A model generated the notes under the pieces. The model was given only the letters and a program-made list of their open reading frames with translations. It ran no database searches and had not been told where the DNA came from. From Burkholderiaceae bacterium (lineage in GTDB: Bacteria > Pseudomonadota > Gammaproteobacteria > Burkholderiales > Burkholderiaceae): DNA of 14,760 bases. Of the stretch, positions 7,293-14,760 are shown piece after piece (within the stretch, counting starts at the first letter, position 1; each line of letters begins with the position of its first letter). Made by a program: the position numbers and the translations under genes. The stretch covers positions 1 through 14,760 of the forward strand of contig JASLEM010000564.1 of the NCBI GenBank assembly GCA_030151165.1, given 5' to 3'.

Positions 7293-8105
7293 ATGCCGAC
7301 CGCACGACCACCCCTCCGGCCACCCGCCGACGCCCTCGCCCCGCGGCCCGCCGCTCGGCGCGGCGCGCGTGCCGTCGTGCCCGCGAGCGACGCGCCGCAC
7401 GAGCCGCGGCTCGCGCGCGTCGCGGCGCTCGTGGCCGATCCGACGCGCGCCCGCATGCTCGCGTTCCTGCTCTCGGGCGACTACGCCAGCGCGGGCGAGC
7501 TCGCGCGCGCCGCGTCGGTGGGCGCGGCGACGGCGAGCGCGCACCTGGCCAAGCTCGTCGACGCGGCGCTGCTGGTGTGCGAGCCGCGCGGCCGGCATCG
7601 CTATTTCCGCATCGCCGACGCCGACGTCGCCCAGGCGCTGGAGGCGCTCGCGATGGTGGCGGAGCGCTCGTCGCACGACCGCGCGTGGGCCGCGCCAGCG
7701 CGGCTGCGGCTGCGCGAGGCGCGCTGTTGCTACGGCCATCTCGCGGGGCGGCGCGGCGTCGCGCTGCTGCAAAGGATGATTGCGCTCGGCTGGCTGGTCG
7801 CGGCGGAGGACGGCTACACGCTCACGGCCGCCGGCGGCGACGGCCTGCAGGCGCTGGGCGTCGACGCGAGCGCCTGGGTCGGCCTCGAGGCGGGCGCCAC
7901 GAGCCGTGCGCGCCGCCTCGCCTACCCGTGCCTGGACTGGTCGGAGCGGCGCGACCACCTCGCCGGCAAGCTCGCGAGCACGCTGCTGGCGCGCTTCATC
8001 GAGCAGGGCTGGCTGCGCCGGATCGGCGGCGAGCGGGCGCTCGAGCTGACGCCGCCGGGGCGGCAGGCGCTCGGCGCGCTGCTCGACGTCGACCCGCCGG
8101 CCTGA
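7293..8105 (+). CDS. ArsR-type winged-helix transcriptional regulator
   Basis: About 270 residues from the ATG at 7293. An in-frame GTG at 7206 would add 29 residues. The stretch up to about residue 31 is Arg/Ala/Pro-rich and poorly informative, so the true start is uncertain; neither candidate has a clear ribosome-binding site. The conserved part begins at EPRLARVAALVADPTRARML (36-55), typical of ArsR-like proteins. The recognition region follows in ASAGELARAASV...ATASAHLAKLVDAALL (65-94), then the wing with EPRGRHRYFRI. The protein is more than twice the size of a basic ArsR repressor. A second domain carries EARCCYGHLAGRRG (142-155) and YPCLDWSERRDHLAG (211-225), whose Cys/His residues could bind a metal or sense thiol state; this second part is seen in a known long subfamily of uncertain ligand. 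No target operator could be identified. It may control itself or the genes downstream. Confidence 0.82.
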   Translation: MPTARPPLRPPADALAPRPAARRGARAVVPASDAPHEPRLARVAALVADPTRARMLAFLLSGDYASAGELARAASVGAATASAHLAKLVDAALLVCEPRGRHRYFRIADADVAQALEALAMVAERSSHDRAWAAPARLRLREARCCYGHLAGRRGVALLQRMIALGWLVAAEDGYTLTAAGGDGLQALGVDASAWVGLEAGATSRARRLAYPCLDWSERRDHLAGKLASTLLARFIEQGWLRRIGGERALELTPPGRQALGALLDVDPPA

Positions 8106-8284
8106 ACGGCACCCGCCGTCGAGCGCGCGATCCGCCGCCCGCCCGCATCCCGCCACCGCACCGCCGTCCACGCCCGCCGATCCGCCGTTCATGCGCCTCG
8201 CCGGGCAAGCCTTCCCGTCCGCGTGTAGCATCACCGCCGACCCGCCGCGCCGCGTTCCTCGCGCCCGGCGCCGCCCCCTTTCAC

Positions 8285-8288
8285 GGAG
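8285..8288 (+). promoter_or_regulatory. Ribosome-binding site of the ridA-like gene
   Basis: GGAG, 9 bases before the ATG at 8298. It chooses this ATG over an out-of-frame ATG at 8291. The 192 bases between the regulator stop and this gene hold no other gene; a TAGCAT at 8226-8231 resembles a -10 element but has no acceptable -35 partner. Confidence 0.65.
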
Positions 8289-8297
8289 AAATGAACC

Positions 8298-8759
8298 ATG
8301 TCGGTCGATGCCCGCCTGCACGCCCTCGGAATCGAATTGCCGCCGCTCGCGATCCCCGCGGCCGCCTACCTGCCCTTCGTCCAGACCGGCTCGCTGGTCT
8401 TCCTCTCGGGCCACATCGCGAAAAAGGACGGCAAGGCCTGGGTCGGCCAGCTCGGCCTGACGATGGGCACCGAGGAAGGCAAGGCCGCCGCGCGCGCCAT
8501 CGCGATCGACCTGATGGGCACCCTGAAGGCCGCGGCCGGCGGCGACCTGTCGAAGGTCAAGCGCATCGTCAAGGTGATGAGCCTCGTCAACAGCACGCCG
8601 ACGTTCACCGAGCAGCACCTCGTCACGAACGGCTGCTCCGAGCTGCTGGGCGAGGTGTTCGGCGACGCCGGCAAGCACGCGCGCAGCGCCTTCGGCGTGG
8701 CGCAGATCCCGATGGGCGCGTGCGTCGAGATCGAACTGATCGCCGAGCTGGCCGCATGA
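8298..8759 (+). CDS. RidA/YjgF-family protein
   Basis: A 153-residue protein of the RidA (YjgF/YER057c/UK114) superfamily. Classical RidA hydrolyses reactive enamine/imine intermediates released by pyridoxal-phosphate enzymes and so protects metabolism from 2-aminoacrylate. Here the family core is visible as GSLVFLSGHIAKKDGK (31-46) and the C-terminal HARSAFGVAQIPMGACVEIE (127-146). Aligned by eye with E. coli RidA (ARSCVEVARLP...IEIEAIA), Arg129 falls on the catalytic Arg105, so deaminase activity is possible. At 153 residues it is about 25 longer than E. coli RidA and belongs to the longer Rid subfamily whose substrates are less well known. Its stop overlaps the dsbB start in ATGA, so the two are translationally coupled. 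Soluble, with no signal peptide. Confidence 0.9.
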   Translation: MSVDARLHALGIELPPLAIPAAAYLPFVQTGSLVFLSGHIAKKDGKAWVGQLGLTMGTEEGKAAARAIAIDLMGTLKAAAGGDLSKVKRIVKVMSLVNSTPTFTEQHLVTNGCSELLGEVFGDAGKHARSAFGVAQIPMGACVEIELIAELAA

Positions 8760-9256
8760 GATTGCAGATCCGTCTCCCCCAGGTGCTCGTCGCCGTCGCG
8801 GTGCTCTCGTTCGGCGCCGTCGGCCTCGCGGCGCTCGCGCAGTACCGGTTCGACATGCAGCCGTGCCCGTGGTGCGTGCTGCAGCGCTTCATCTACATCG
8901 TCGTCGGCGTGCTCGCGCTGATCGGCGCGTTCGTCACCGGCACGCCGCGGCGGCTGTTCGTCGGGCTCGGCTTCCTCGCGGCGCTGTCGGGCCTCGCGTC
9001 GGCGCTGTGGCAGCAGCTGGTCGCGGCGAGCGCGTCCTCGTGCGACCTGACGCTCGCCGAGCGCATCACGACCGGGCTGCACCTCGACCGCATCCTGCCC
9101 GAGCTGTTCATCGCGTACGCGTCGTGCGCCGACGCGGCCGTCAACGTGCTGGGCATCCCGTTCGCGGTGTGGAGCTGCCTGCTCTTCGCGCTGCTCGCGC
9201 TGCTGCTGGTTTGGGCGCTGCGCGCGGCGATGCGGCCGGCTCGGTCGTCGTACTGA
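8756..9256 (+). CDS. dsbB: Disulfide bond formation protein DsbB
   Basis: A 166-residue inner-membrane protein that reoxidises periplasmic DsbA and passes the electrons to quinone. Four membrane segments are visible: about 8-28, 42-61, 66-88 and 136-158. The first periplasmic loop has the redox pair Cys37-Pro-Trp-Cys40 in QPCPWCVLQR. The second loop has the Cys96/Cys124 pair that exchanges with DsbA. Length and topology are normal for the family. The ATG at 8756 overlaps the upstream stop by four bases, which fixes the start and indicates one transcript with the RidA-family gene. No dsbA is in the window. Likely clients nearby include the cysteine-rich SGNH domain of the acyltransferase and the transglycosylase, but that is inference. 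Confidence 0.95.
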   Translation: MRLQIRLPQVLVAVAVLSFGAVGLAALAQYRFDMQPCPWCVLQRFIYIVVGVLALIGAFVTGTPRRLFVGLGFLAALSGLASALWQQLVAASASSCDLTLAERITTGLHLDRILPELFIAYASCADAAVNVLGIPFAVWSCLLFALLALLLVWALRAAMRPARSSY

Positions 9257-9316
9257 CGTGCGGGCCGGGTCGATGCCGACCGCGTCGCGCGTGCGTCGGG
9301 CCCATCGGGCCGGGCG

Positions 9317-10630
9317 TTGAACCCCGGCACGTACTACGCCGCGAGCGCCGGCCCCGCGCCGGTGCGGCCGAGCCTGCGCGGGCGGGTCGACGCCGAGGTG
9401 TGCATCATCGGCGGCGGCTTCGCCGGGCTCGCGACGGCCGTCGGGCTGGTCGAGCGTGGCGTGCGCGACGTCATGATCCTCGAGGCCGAGACCGTCGGCC
9501 ACGGCGCCTCGGGCCGCAACGGCGGCTTCGTGTTCGGCGGCTTCAGCCTGGACAACGCGCGCCTGCTCGAGCAGCAAGGCCCCGAACGCGCGCGCGCCAT
9601 GTACGGGTTGACGCGCCAGGCCGTCGACACGATCCGCCGCCGGATCGCGCAATACGCGATCGCGTGCGACGCAGTCGAGGGCGGCGTGGTGCTCGCCAAC
9701 TGGTTCGACGACGACACGGTGCTGCGCGAGCGCCAGGCGCTGATGGCGCGGCACTTCGGCGTCGAGTGGCAATGGCTGTCGCATGACGAGCTCGCGAACT
9801 ACGCGCGCTCGCAGCGCTACAAGGGCGGCGGGCTGCTGGAGCCCGATGCCTTCCACTTCCATCCGCTGAAGTACGCGCGTGGCCTGGCCGGCGTGATCGA
9901 GCGCGAGGGCGGCCGCCTCTTCGAGCAGGCACGCGTCACGCGGATCGCGCCGCGGGCAGGGGCGCCGGCGGGCGCGGGCGACGGCGCCGGCCACGAGATC
10001 CACACCCGCGGGCCGGACGGCGCGGCGGGGGTCGTCCACGCGCGCCACGTCGTCATCGCCGGCGGCGGCTACCTGCGCGGCGTCTCGGCGCCGCTCGAGC
10101 GCGCGATGCTGCCGATCGCGACCTACGTGATGGCCACCGAGCCGCTCGGCGACGCCCTGCAGCGGTCGATCCCCGGCCGCGCGGCGATCTACGACACGCG
10201 CTTCTCGTTCGACTACTACCGCGCGCTGCCCGACACCCGCATCCTGTGGGGCGGCCGCATCTCGATCCTCGATCGCGGGGCCCGGCCGATCAGCCGGCTG
10301 CTGAAGGCCGACCTGTGCAAGGTCTACCCCGAGCTGCGCGACGCGAAGGTCGACTACGCGTGGGGCGGCCTGATGAGCTACGCGCGCCACGAGATGCCGC
10401 AGATCGGCCGCCTGCCGGACGGCGCATGGCACGCGCTCGGCTTCGGCGGCCACGGCGTCGGCCCGACCACGGCGGCCGGCGAGCTCATCGCCGCGGCCAT
10501 CGCGCACGGCGAACCGATCCCGCCGGGCTTCGCGGACTACGGCCTGCCGCGCGTCTGGGGCGGTGCCGGCATGCTGGCGGCGCAGACCAAATACAACTGG
10601 TTCGAGTTGAAGGACTGGTGGCGCGAGTAG
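9317..10630 (+). CDS. FAD-dependent oxidoreductase (glycine/D-amino-acid oxidase, PuuB/OrdL type)
   Basis: A 437-residue flavoenzyme expected to oxidise an amine or amino acid. The FAD-binding Rossmann motif is VCIIGGGFAGLATAVGL (28-44), ending in ILEAE (54-58), where the acid binds the ribose. GHGASGRNGGFV (61-72) is the second flavin-contact motif typical of the gamma-glutamylputrescine oxidase/OrdL branch. The C-terminal flavin loop is GFGGHGVGPTTAAGELIA (375-392). The protein ends in WFELKDWWRE, typical of this branch. The start is a TTG at 9317, since no ATG or GTG occurs upstream in frame, and the NPGTYYA sequence right after it matches usual family N-termini. The ribosome-binding site is poor, so expression may be low. 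It follows dsbB by 60 bases and may belong to that transcript. The substrate cannot be inferred: no aminotransferase, transporter or putrescine gene is adjacent. Confidence 0.88.
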   Translation: MNPGTYYAASAGPAPVRPSLRGRVDAEVCIIGGGFAGLATAVGLVERGVRDVMILEAETVGHGASGRNGGFVFGGFSLDNARLLEQQGPERARAMYGLTRQAVDTIRRRIAQYAIACDAVEGGVVLANWFDDDTVLRERQALMARHFGVEWQWLSHDELANYARSQRYKGGGLLEPDAFHFHPLKYARGLAGVIEREGGRLFEQARVTRIAPRAGAPAGAGDGAGHEIHTRGPDGAAGVVHARHVVIAGGGYLRGVSAPLERAMLPIATYVMATEPLGDALQRSIPGRAAIYDTRFSFDYYRALPDTRILWGGRISILDRGARPISRLLKADLCKVYPELRDAKVDYAWGGLMSYARHEMPQIGRLPDGAWHALGFGGHGVGPTTAAGELIAAAIAHGEPIPPGFADYGLPRVWGGAGMLAAQTKYNWFELKDWWRE

Positions 10631-10690
10631 GCGCGGGCCAGCGCGGGCCGCAGCGGCGGCGCGGCGAACTAGGGGGACGCGCCGGCATGT

Positions 10691-10721
10691 CCTTGCGAGC
10701 GGCAAGGCGCCTCTCTAGCAT
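10691..10721 (+). promoter_or_regulatory. Promoter of the PEP-CTERM gene with overlapping dyad
   Basis: TTGCGA (10693-10698) and TAGCAT (10716-10721) with a 17-base spacer, the best sigma70-like promoter in the window. It would start transcription near 10728, leaving a leader of about 48 bases. CCTTGC (10691-10696) and GCAAGG (10702-10707) form an inverted repeat that overlaps the -35, and AGGCGCCT (10705-10712) is a palindrome in the spacer. Both are plausible operator halves. Confidence 0.45.
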
Positions 10722-10775
10722 CGCTTCACGCCCGAGGCACCGCTGGGGTCGCCTCGCGTCCACGGAGACAGGAAC

Positions 10776-11447
10776 ATGACCACTGCCCTCTCTCGTCGCC
10801 TCGTCGCCCTCGCCGCCCTCGCCCTGTCCGGCGCCGCCGCGCAAGCCGGCCAGCTCACCGTGTCGTCCTACGACATGACCAACGGCGACGGCCAGCTCCA
10901 TGGCGGCACCTACAACTACTGGGACGCCAACTACACCGGCAGCGGCGCCACGACGACCGACGGCCTGTCCGGCAGCACGCTGTCCGGCGGCACCGGCAAG
11001 CTCACCGACGGCGTCATCGCCACCGACCCGTGGTACGAGGTCTCGAACGACCAGGGCACCGGCCAGTACGTCGGCTGGATCAACCCGAACGCGCCGACGA
11101 TCACGTTCCATTTCTCCGGCACGCAGCACGTCGGCGAGCTGAAGCTGTACGTCGACAACTCGCACGTCGGCGGCGTCACCGCGCCGGACGCGGTCATCGT
11201 CGACGGCACGAGCTTCGCCAACGCGGCGTGGGCGACGGCCTCGGCGCCCGAGGTGATCGACCTGACGGGGCTGGCCATCGTCGGCGACACCGTCACCGTC
11301 ACGCTGAGCGACCCGACGTCCTGGGTCTTCCTCAGCGAGGCGCAGTTCTTCAGCGGCACCGCCGCCGTCCCCGAGCCCGGCAACGTGGCGCTGATGCTGG
11401 CCGGGCTGTCGCTGTTCGGCTTCATGGCCCGCCGCCGGCGCTCCTGA
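10776..11447 (+). CDS. PEP-CTERM sorting-domain protein with discoidin-like domain
   Basis: A 223-residue exported protein. Residues 1-25 are a signal peptide with a probable cleavage at AQA|GQ. The mature part is rich in Gly, Thr and Ser early (34-75). It then resembles a discoidin (F5/8 type C) beta-sandwich: KLTDGVIATDPWYE (75-88), YVGWINPNAPTITFHF (98-113), ELKLYVDNSHVGGV (121-134). Residues 198-223 are the PEP-CTERM signal: VPEPGN, a hydrophobic helix, then ARRRRS. Such proteins are recognised by exosortase (EpsH/XrtA) and sent to the surface or the exopolysaccharide matrix. The exosortase is not in this window, as is normal. The start has a good ribosome-binding site in GGAGACAGGAAC directly upstream. 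It has its own promoter before it and a strong terminator after it, so it is a single-gene unit. The ligand is unknown. Confidence 0.9.
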   Translation: MTTALSRRLVALAALALSGAAAQAGQLTVSSYDMTNGDGQLHGGTYNYWDANYTGSGATTTDGLSGSTLSGGTGKLTDGVIATDPWYEVSNDQGTGQYVGWINPNAPTITFHFSGTQHVGELKLYVDNSHVGGVTAPDAVIVDGTSFANAAWATASAPEVIDLTGLAIVGDTVTVTLSDPTSWVFLSEAQFFSGTAAVPEPGNVALMLAGLSLFGFMARRRRS

Positions 11448-11473
11448 CCCGGCCTCGAACGGCCCGCGCCAAC

Positions 11474-11503
11474 GAAAACGCCCGGAACCTGCCGGGCGTT
11501 TTC
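11474..11503. terminator. Bidirectional terminator between the PEP-CTERM gene and parC
   Basis: GAAAACGCCCGG (11474-11485) pairs perfectly with CCGGGCGTTTTC (11492-11503) around a 6-base loop. The stem ends in a T run on either strand, so it can stop transcription from the PEP-CTERM gene (stop at 11447) and from the convergent parC (stop at 11568). Confidence 0.9.
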
Positions 11504-11567
11504 CATGGCGCCGTGCACGCGGCCGGCTCGTGCGCAGGGCACGAGCGGCGCGAGGCTCACGACCGCA

Positions 11568-13907
<2,340 letters not shown>

Positions 13908-13920
13908 GGTCAACCGGATG

Positions 13921-13926
13921 TCCTTT
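13921..13926 (-). promoter_or_regulatory. Ribosome-binding site of parC
   Basis: AAAGGA on the minus strand, 13 bases from the ATG at 13907 but 7 bases from the in-frame TTG at 13913. By spacing alone the TTG is favoured; by similarity to family N-termini (MEQTPLAF) the ATG is favoured. Confidence 0.5.
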
Positions 13927-14154
13927 GAGCCGCCGCCTCGCGCGGGGGAGCGGGCGGCGCTTTTGCGATGTGAAATCCCGGCGATCGCCCGGCAGGGCCG
14001 GCGGCGCTCGCGGCGAGACCCTCAAGTATCGCGACGATTCGAGCGGATTGCCCTGGCGCGGTGACGCAATTTCAGTGCTAGGCGCGCTCGGGGCGCGCAA
14101 AGGCGATCGGGACGGCGCACCCGGCGAGCGCGCAGCGCGGAGCGGTCGAACGCG
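13927..14154 (-). other. Non-coding gap between the transglycosylase gene and parC
   Basis: No credible gene. On the minus strand there is a weak -10-like GATACT with no good -35 at the right distance, so a parC promoter here is possible but not shown. Short GC dyads (for example CCGGC-AGG-GCCGG near 13990-14002) lack T runs, so no clear terminator closes the transglycosylase gene. Transcription may therefore run on into parC. Confidence 0.4.
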
Positions 14155-14760
14155 TCAGCCGCAGGAGGCCTGCGCGCACGAGTCGACCTGCACGCGACGG
14201 GCGTGCTGCGGCAGGTCGCGCTGCAGCAGCGCCCAGTAGAGCTCGAGCACCATGTGGACATGGGCCTCGGTCTCGGCGATCTCGGGCATGCGGCCGCCGG
14301 CCTTGCGGACGGTTCCTTCGCCGGCGTTCCACGCGGCGAGCGCGATGTCGATGCCGCCGTAGCGGCGCGTCAGGTCGGCGAGCATGCGCGCGCCGGTGAG
14401 GATGTTGGTGCGGGCGTCGAGCATGCGCTCGGACGCCGGGTGCTGGCGCTCTTCCTTGGTGCCGTAGCGGTCGGCCGTCACCGGCGTCAGCTGCATCAGG
14501 CCGACGGCGCCGGCCGAGGACACGGCCCGCGCGTTGTAGCCGGACTCGACGGTGATGACGGCCTTGAGCAGTTCCTCGTCGACGCCGGTGCTGCGCGCGG
14601 CTTCGTCCAGCACGGGCTGCAGCGCCTTGACGTCGGGCGAGATCTCCAGCCAGGTCAGCAGGCCGTCGGTGCCCTGCGTCTTGCCCAGCACGCGGTGGTC
14701 GCCGTCCTCGCGCAGCACCTGCTCGTAGCGCGAGTCGACCTGGCTGCTGGCGAAGTGTGC
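14155..14760 (-). CDS. Soluble lytic transglycosylase (SLT domain), N-terminus missing
   Basis: The last 201 residues of a periplasmic muramidase that cleaves peptidoglycan to 1,6-anhydro-muropeptides. The frame stays open to the window edge, so the true start lies beyond 14760; an internal GTG at 14718 is not convincing as a start. The SLT fold shows in order: catalytic Glu72 (visible numbering) in AVITVESGYN, GAVGLMQLTP (84-93), TNILTGARML (118-127) and AAWNAGEGTV (142-151). The part before the domain (1-50) resembles the linker found in Burkholderiales homologues. Two cysteines near the C-terminus (195, 200) might form a disulfide. The gene is transcribed toward parC. In many Burkholderiales such a gene sits between parE and parC, so parE is probably just upstream. 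It could also be described as an MltE/Slt-type hypothetical; the enzymatic class is secure, the specific name is not. Confidence 0.9.
   Translation of the reverse strand, partial: AHFASSQVDSRYEQVLREDGDHRVLGKTQGTDGLLTWLEISPDVKALQPVLDEAARSTGVDEELLKAVITVESGYNARAVSSAGAVGLMQLTPVTADRYGTKEERQHPASERMLDARTNILTGARMLADLTRRYGGIDIALAAWNAGEGTVRKAGGRMPEIAETEAHVHMVLELYWALLQRDLPQHARRVQVDSCAQASCG

Noticed and set aside
4745..7456. A 903-codon minus-strand open frame opposite the acyltransferase
   Set aside because: It overlaps three better supported genes in antisense and its composition is typical of shadow frames in high-GC DNA.
8226..8231. TAGCAT upstream of the RidA-family gene as a -10 element
   Set aside because: No TTG-containing hexamer lies 16-18 bases upstream, so the promoter call is not supported.
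9257..9316. Short GC dyads after dsbB as a terminator
   Set aside because: Stems of only five bases without a T run; not distinguishable from chance at this GC content.
13981..13988. GCGATCGC octamer, the cyanobacterial HIP1 motif
   Set aside because: A single copy in GC-rich DNA is expected by chance and everything else indicates Burkholderiales.
14155..14718. GTG at 14718 as the start of the transglycosylase gene
   Set aside because: The frame stays open with sensible coding sequence to the window edge and no signal peptide follows the GTG, so the gene is better read as truncated by the window.

Overview
This window is high-GC, tightly packed bacterial chromosome, most consistent with a betaproteobacterium of the order Burkholderiales. 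The clues are strong G/C preference at third codon positions, a Burkholderiales-style ComEC and ParC, the pairing of a circularly permuted ATP-grasp gene with an alpha-E gene, a soluble lytic transglycosylase directly upstream of parC, and a PEP-CTERM protein. The genus is not determined. No rRNA, tRNA, CRISPR array, insertion sequence or integrase was seen.

Left part (1-4666, minus strand). The order of transcription is comEC (DNA-uptake channel with a C-terminal metallo-beta-lactamase domain), then a circularly permuted ATP-grasp gene, then the start of an alpha-E gene cut by the window edge. The oddity is that no stop codon separates comEC from the ATP-grasp gene. One open frame of 1514 codons runs through both, joined by about 44 codons that do not look like coding sequence. 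The ATP-grasp part keeps its own ATG, a purine-rich ribosome-binding site and a possible internal promoter, so recent loss of the comEC stop is as plausible as a working fusion.

Centre (4667-9256, plus strand). A 249-base divergent gap holding an inverted repeat leads to a membrane O-acyltransferase with a periplasmic SGNH domain, followed by a hairpin. Then come a possible 56-residue protein, an ArsR-like winged-helix regulator, a RidA-family protein, and dsbB, whose start overlaps the ridA stop by four bases.

Right-centre (9317-11503, plus strand). An FAD-dependent oxidoreductase of the glycine/D-amino-acid oxidase type starts with TTG. It is followed by a PEP-CTERM surface/exported protein with its own sigma70-like promoter. 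A symmetrical hairpin terminator then separates it from the convergent parC.

Right end (11568-14760, minus strand). parC (topoisomerase IV subunit A) lies downstream of a soluble lytic transglycosylase gene that runs off the window. parE would be expected further upstream, outside the window.

Functionally the region is mostly housekeeping and envelope-related: DNA uptake, periplasmic disulfide formation, envelope glycan acylation, peptidoglycan cleavage and chromosome decatenation. The least understood part is the ATP-grasp/alpha-E pair, which belongs to a predicted peptide-ligase or amidoligase system whose substrate is unknown.
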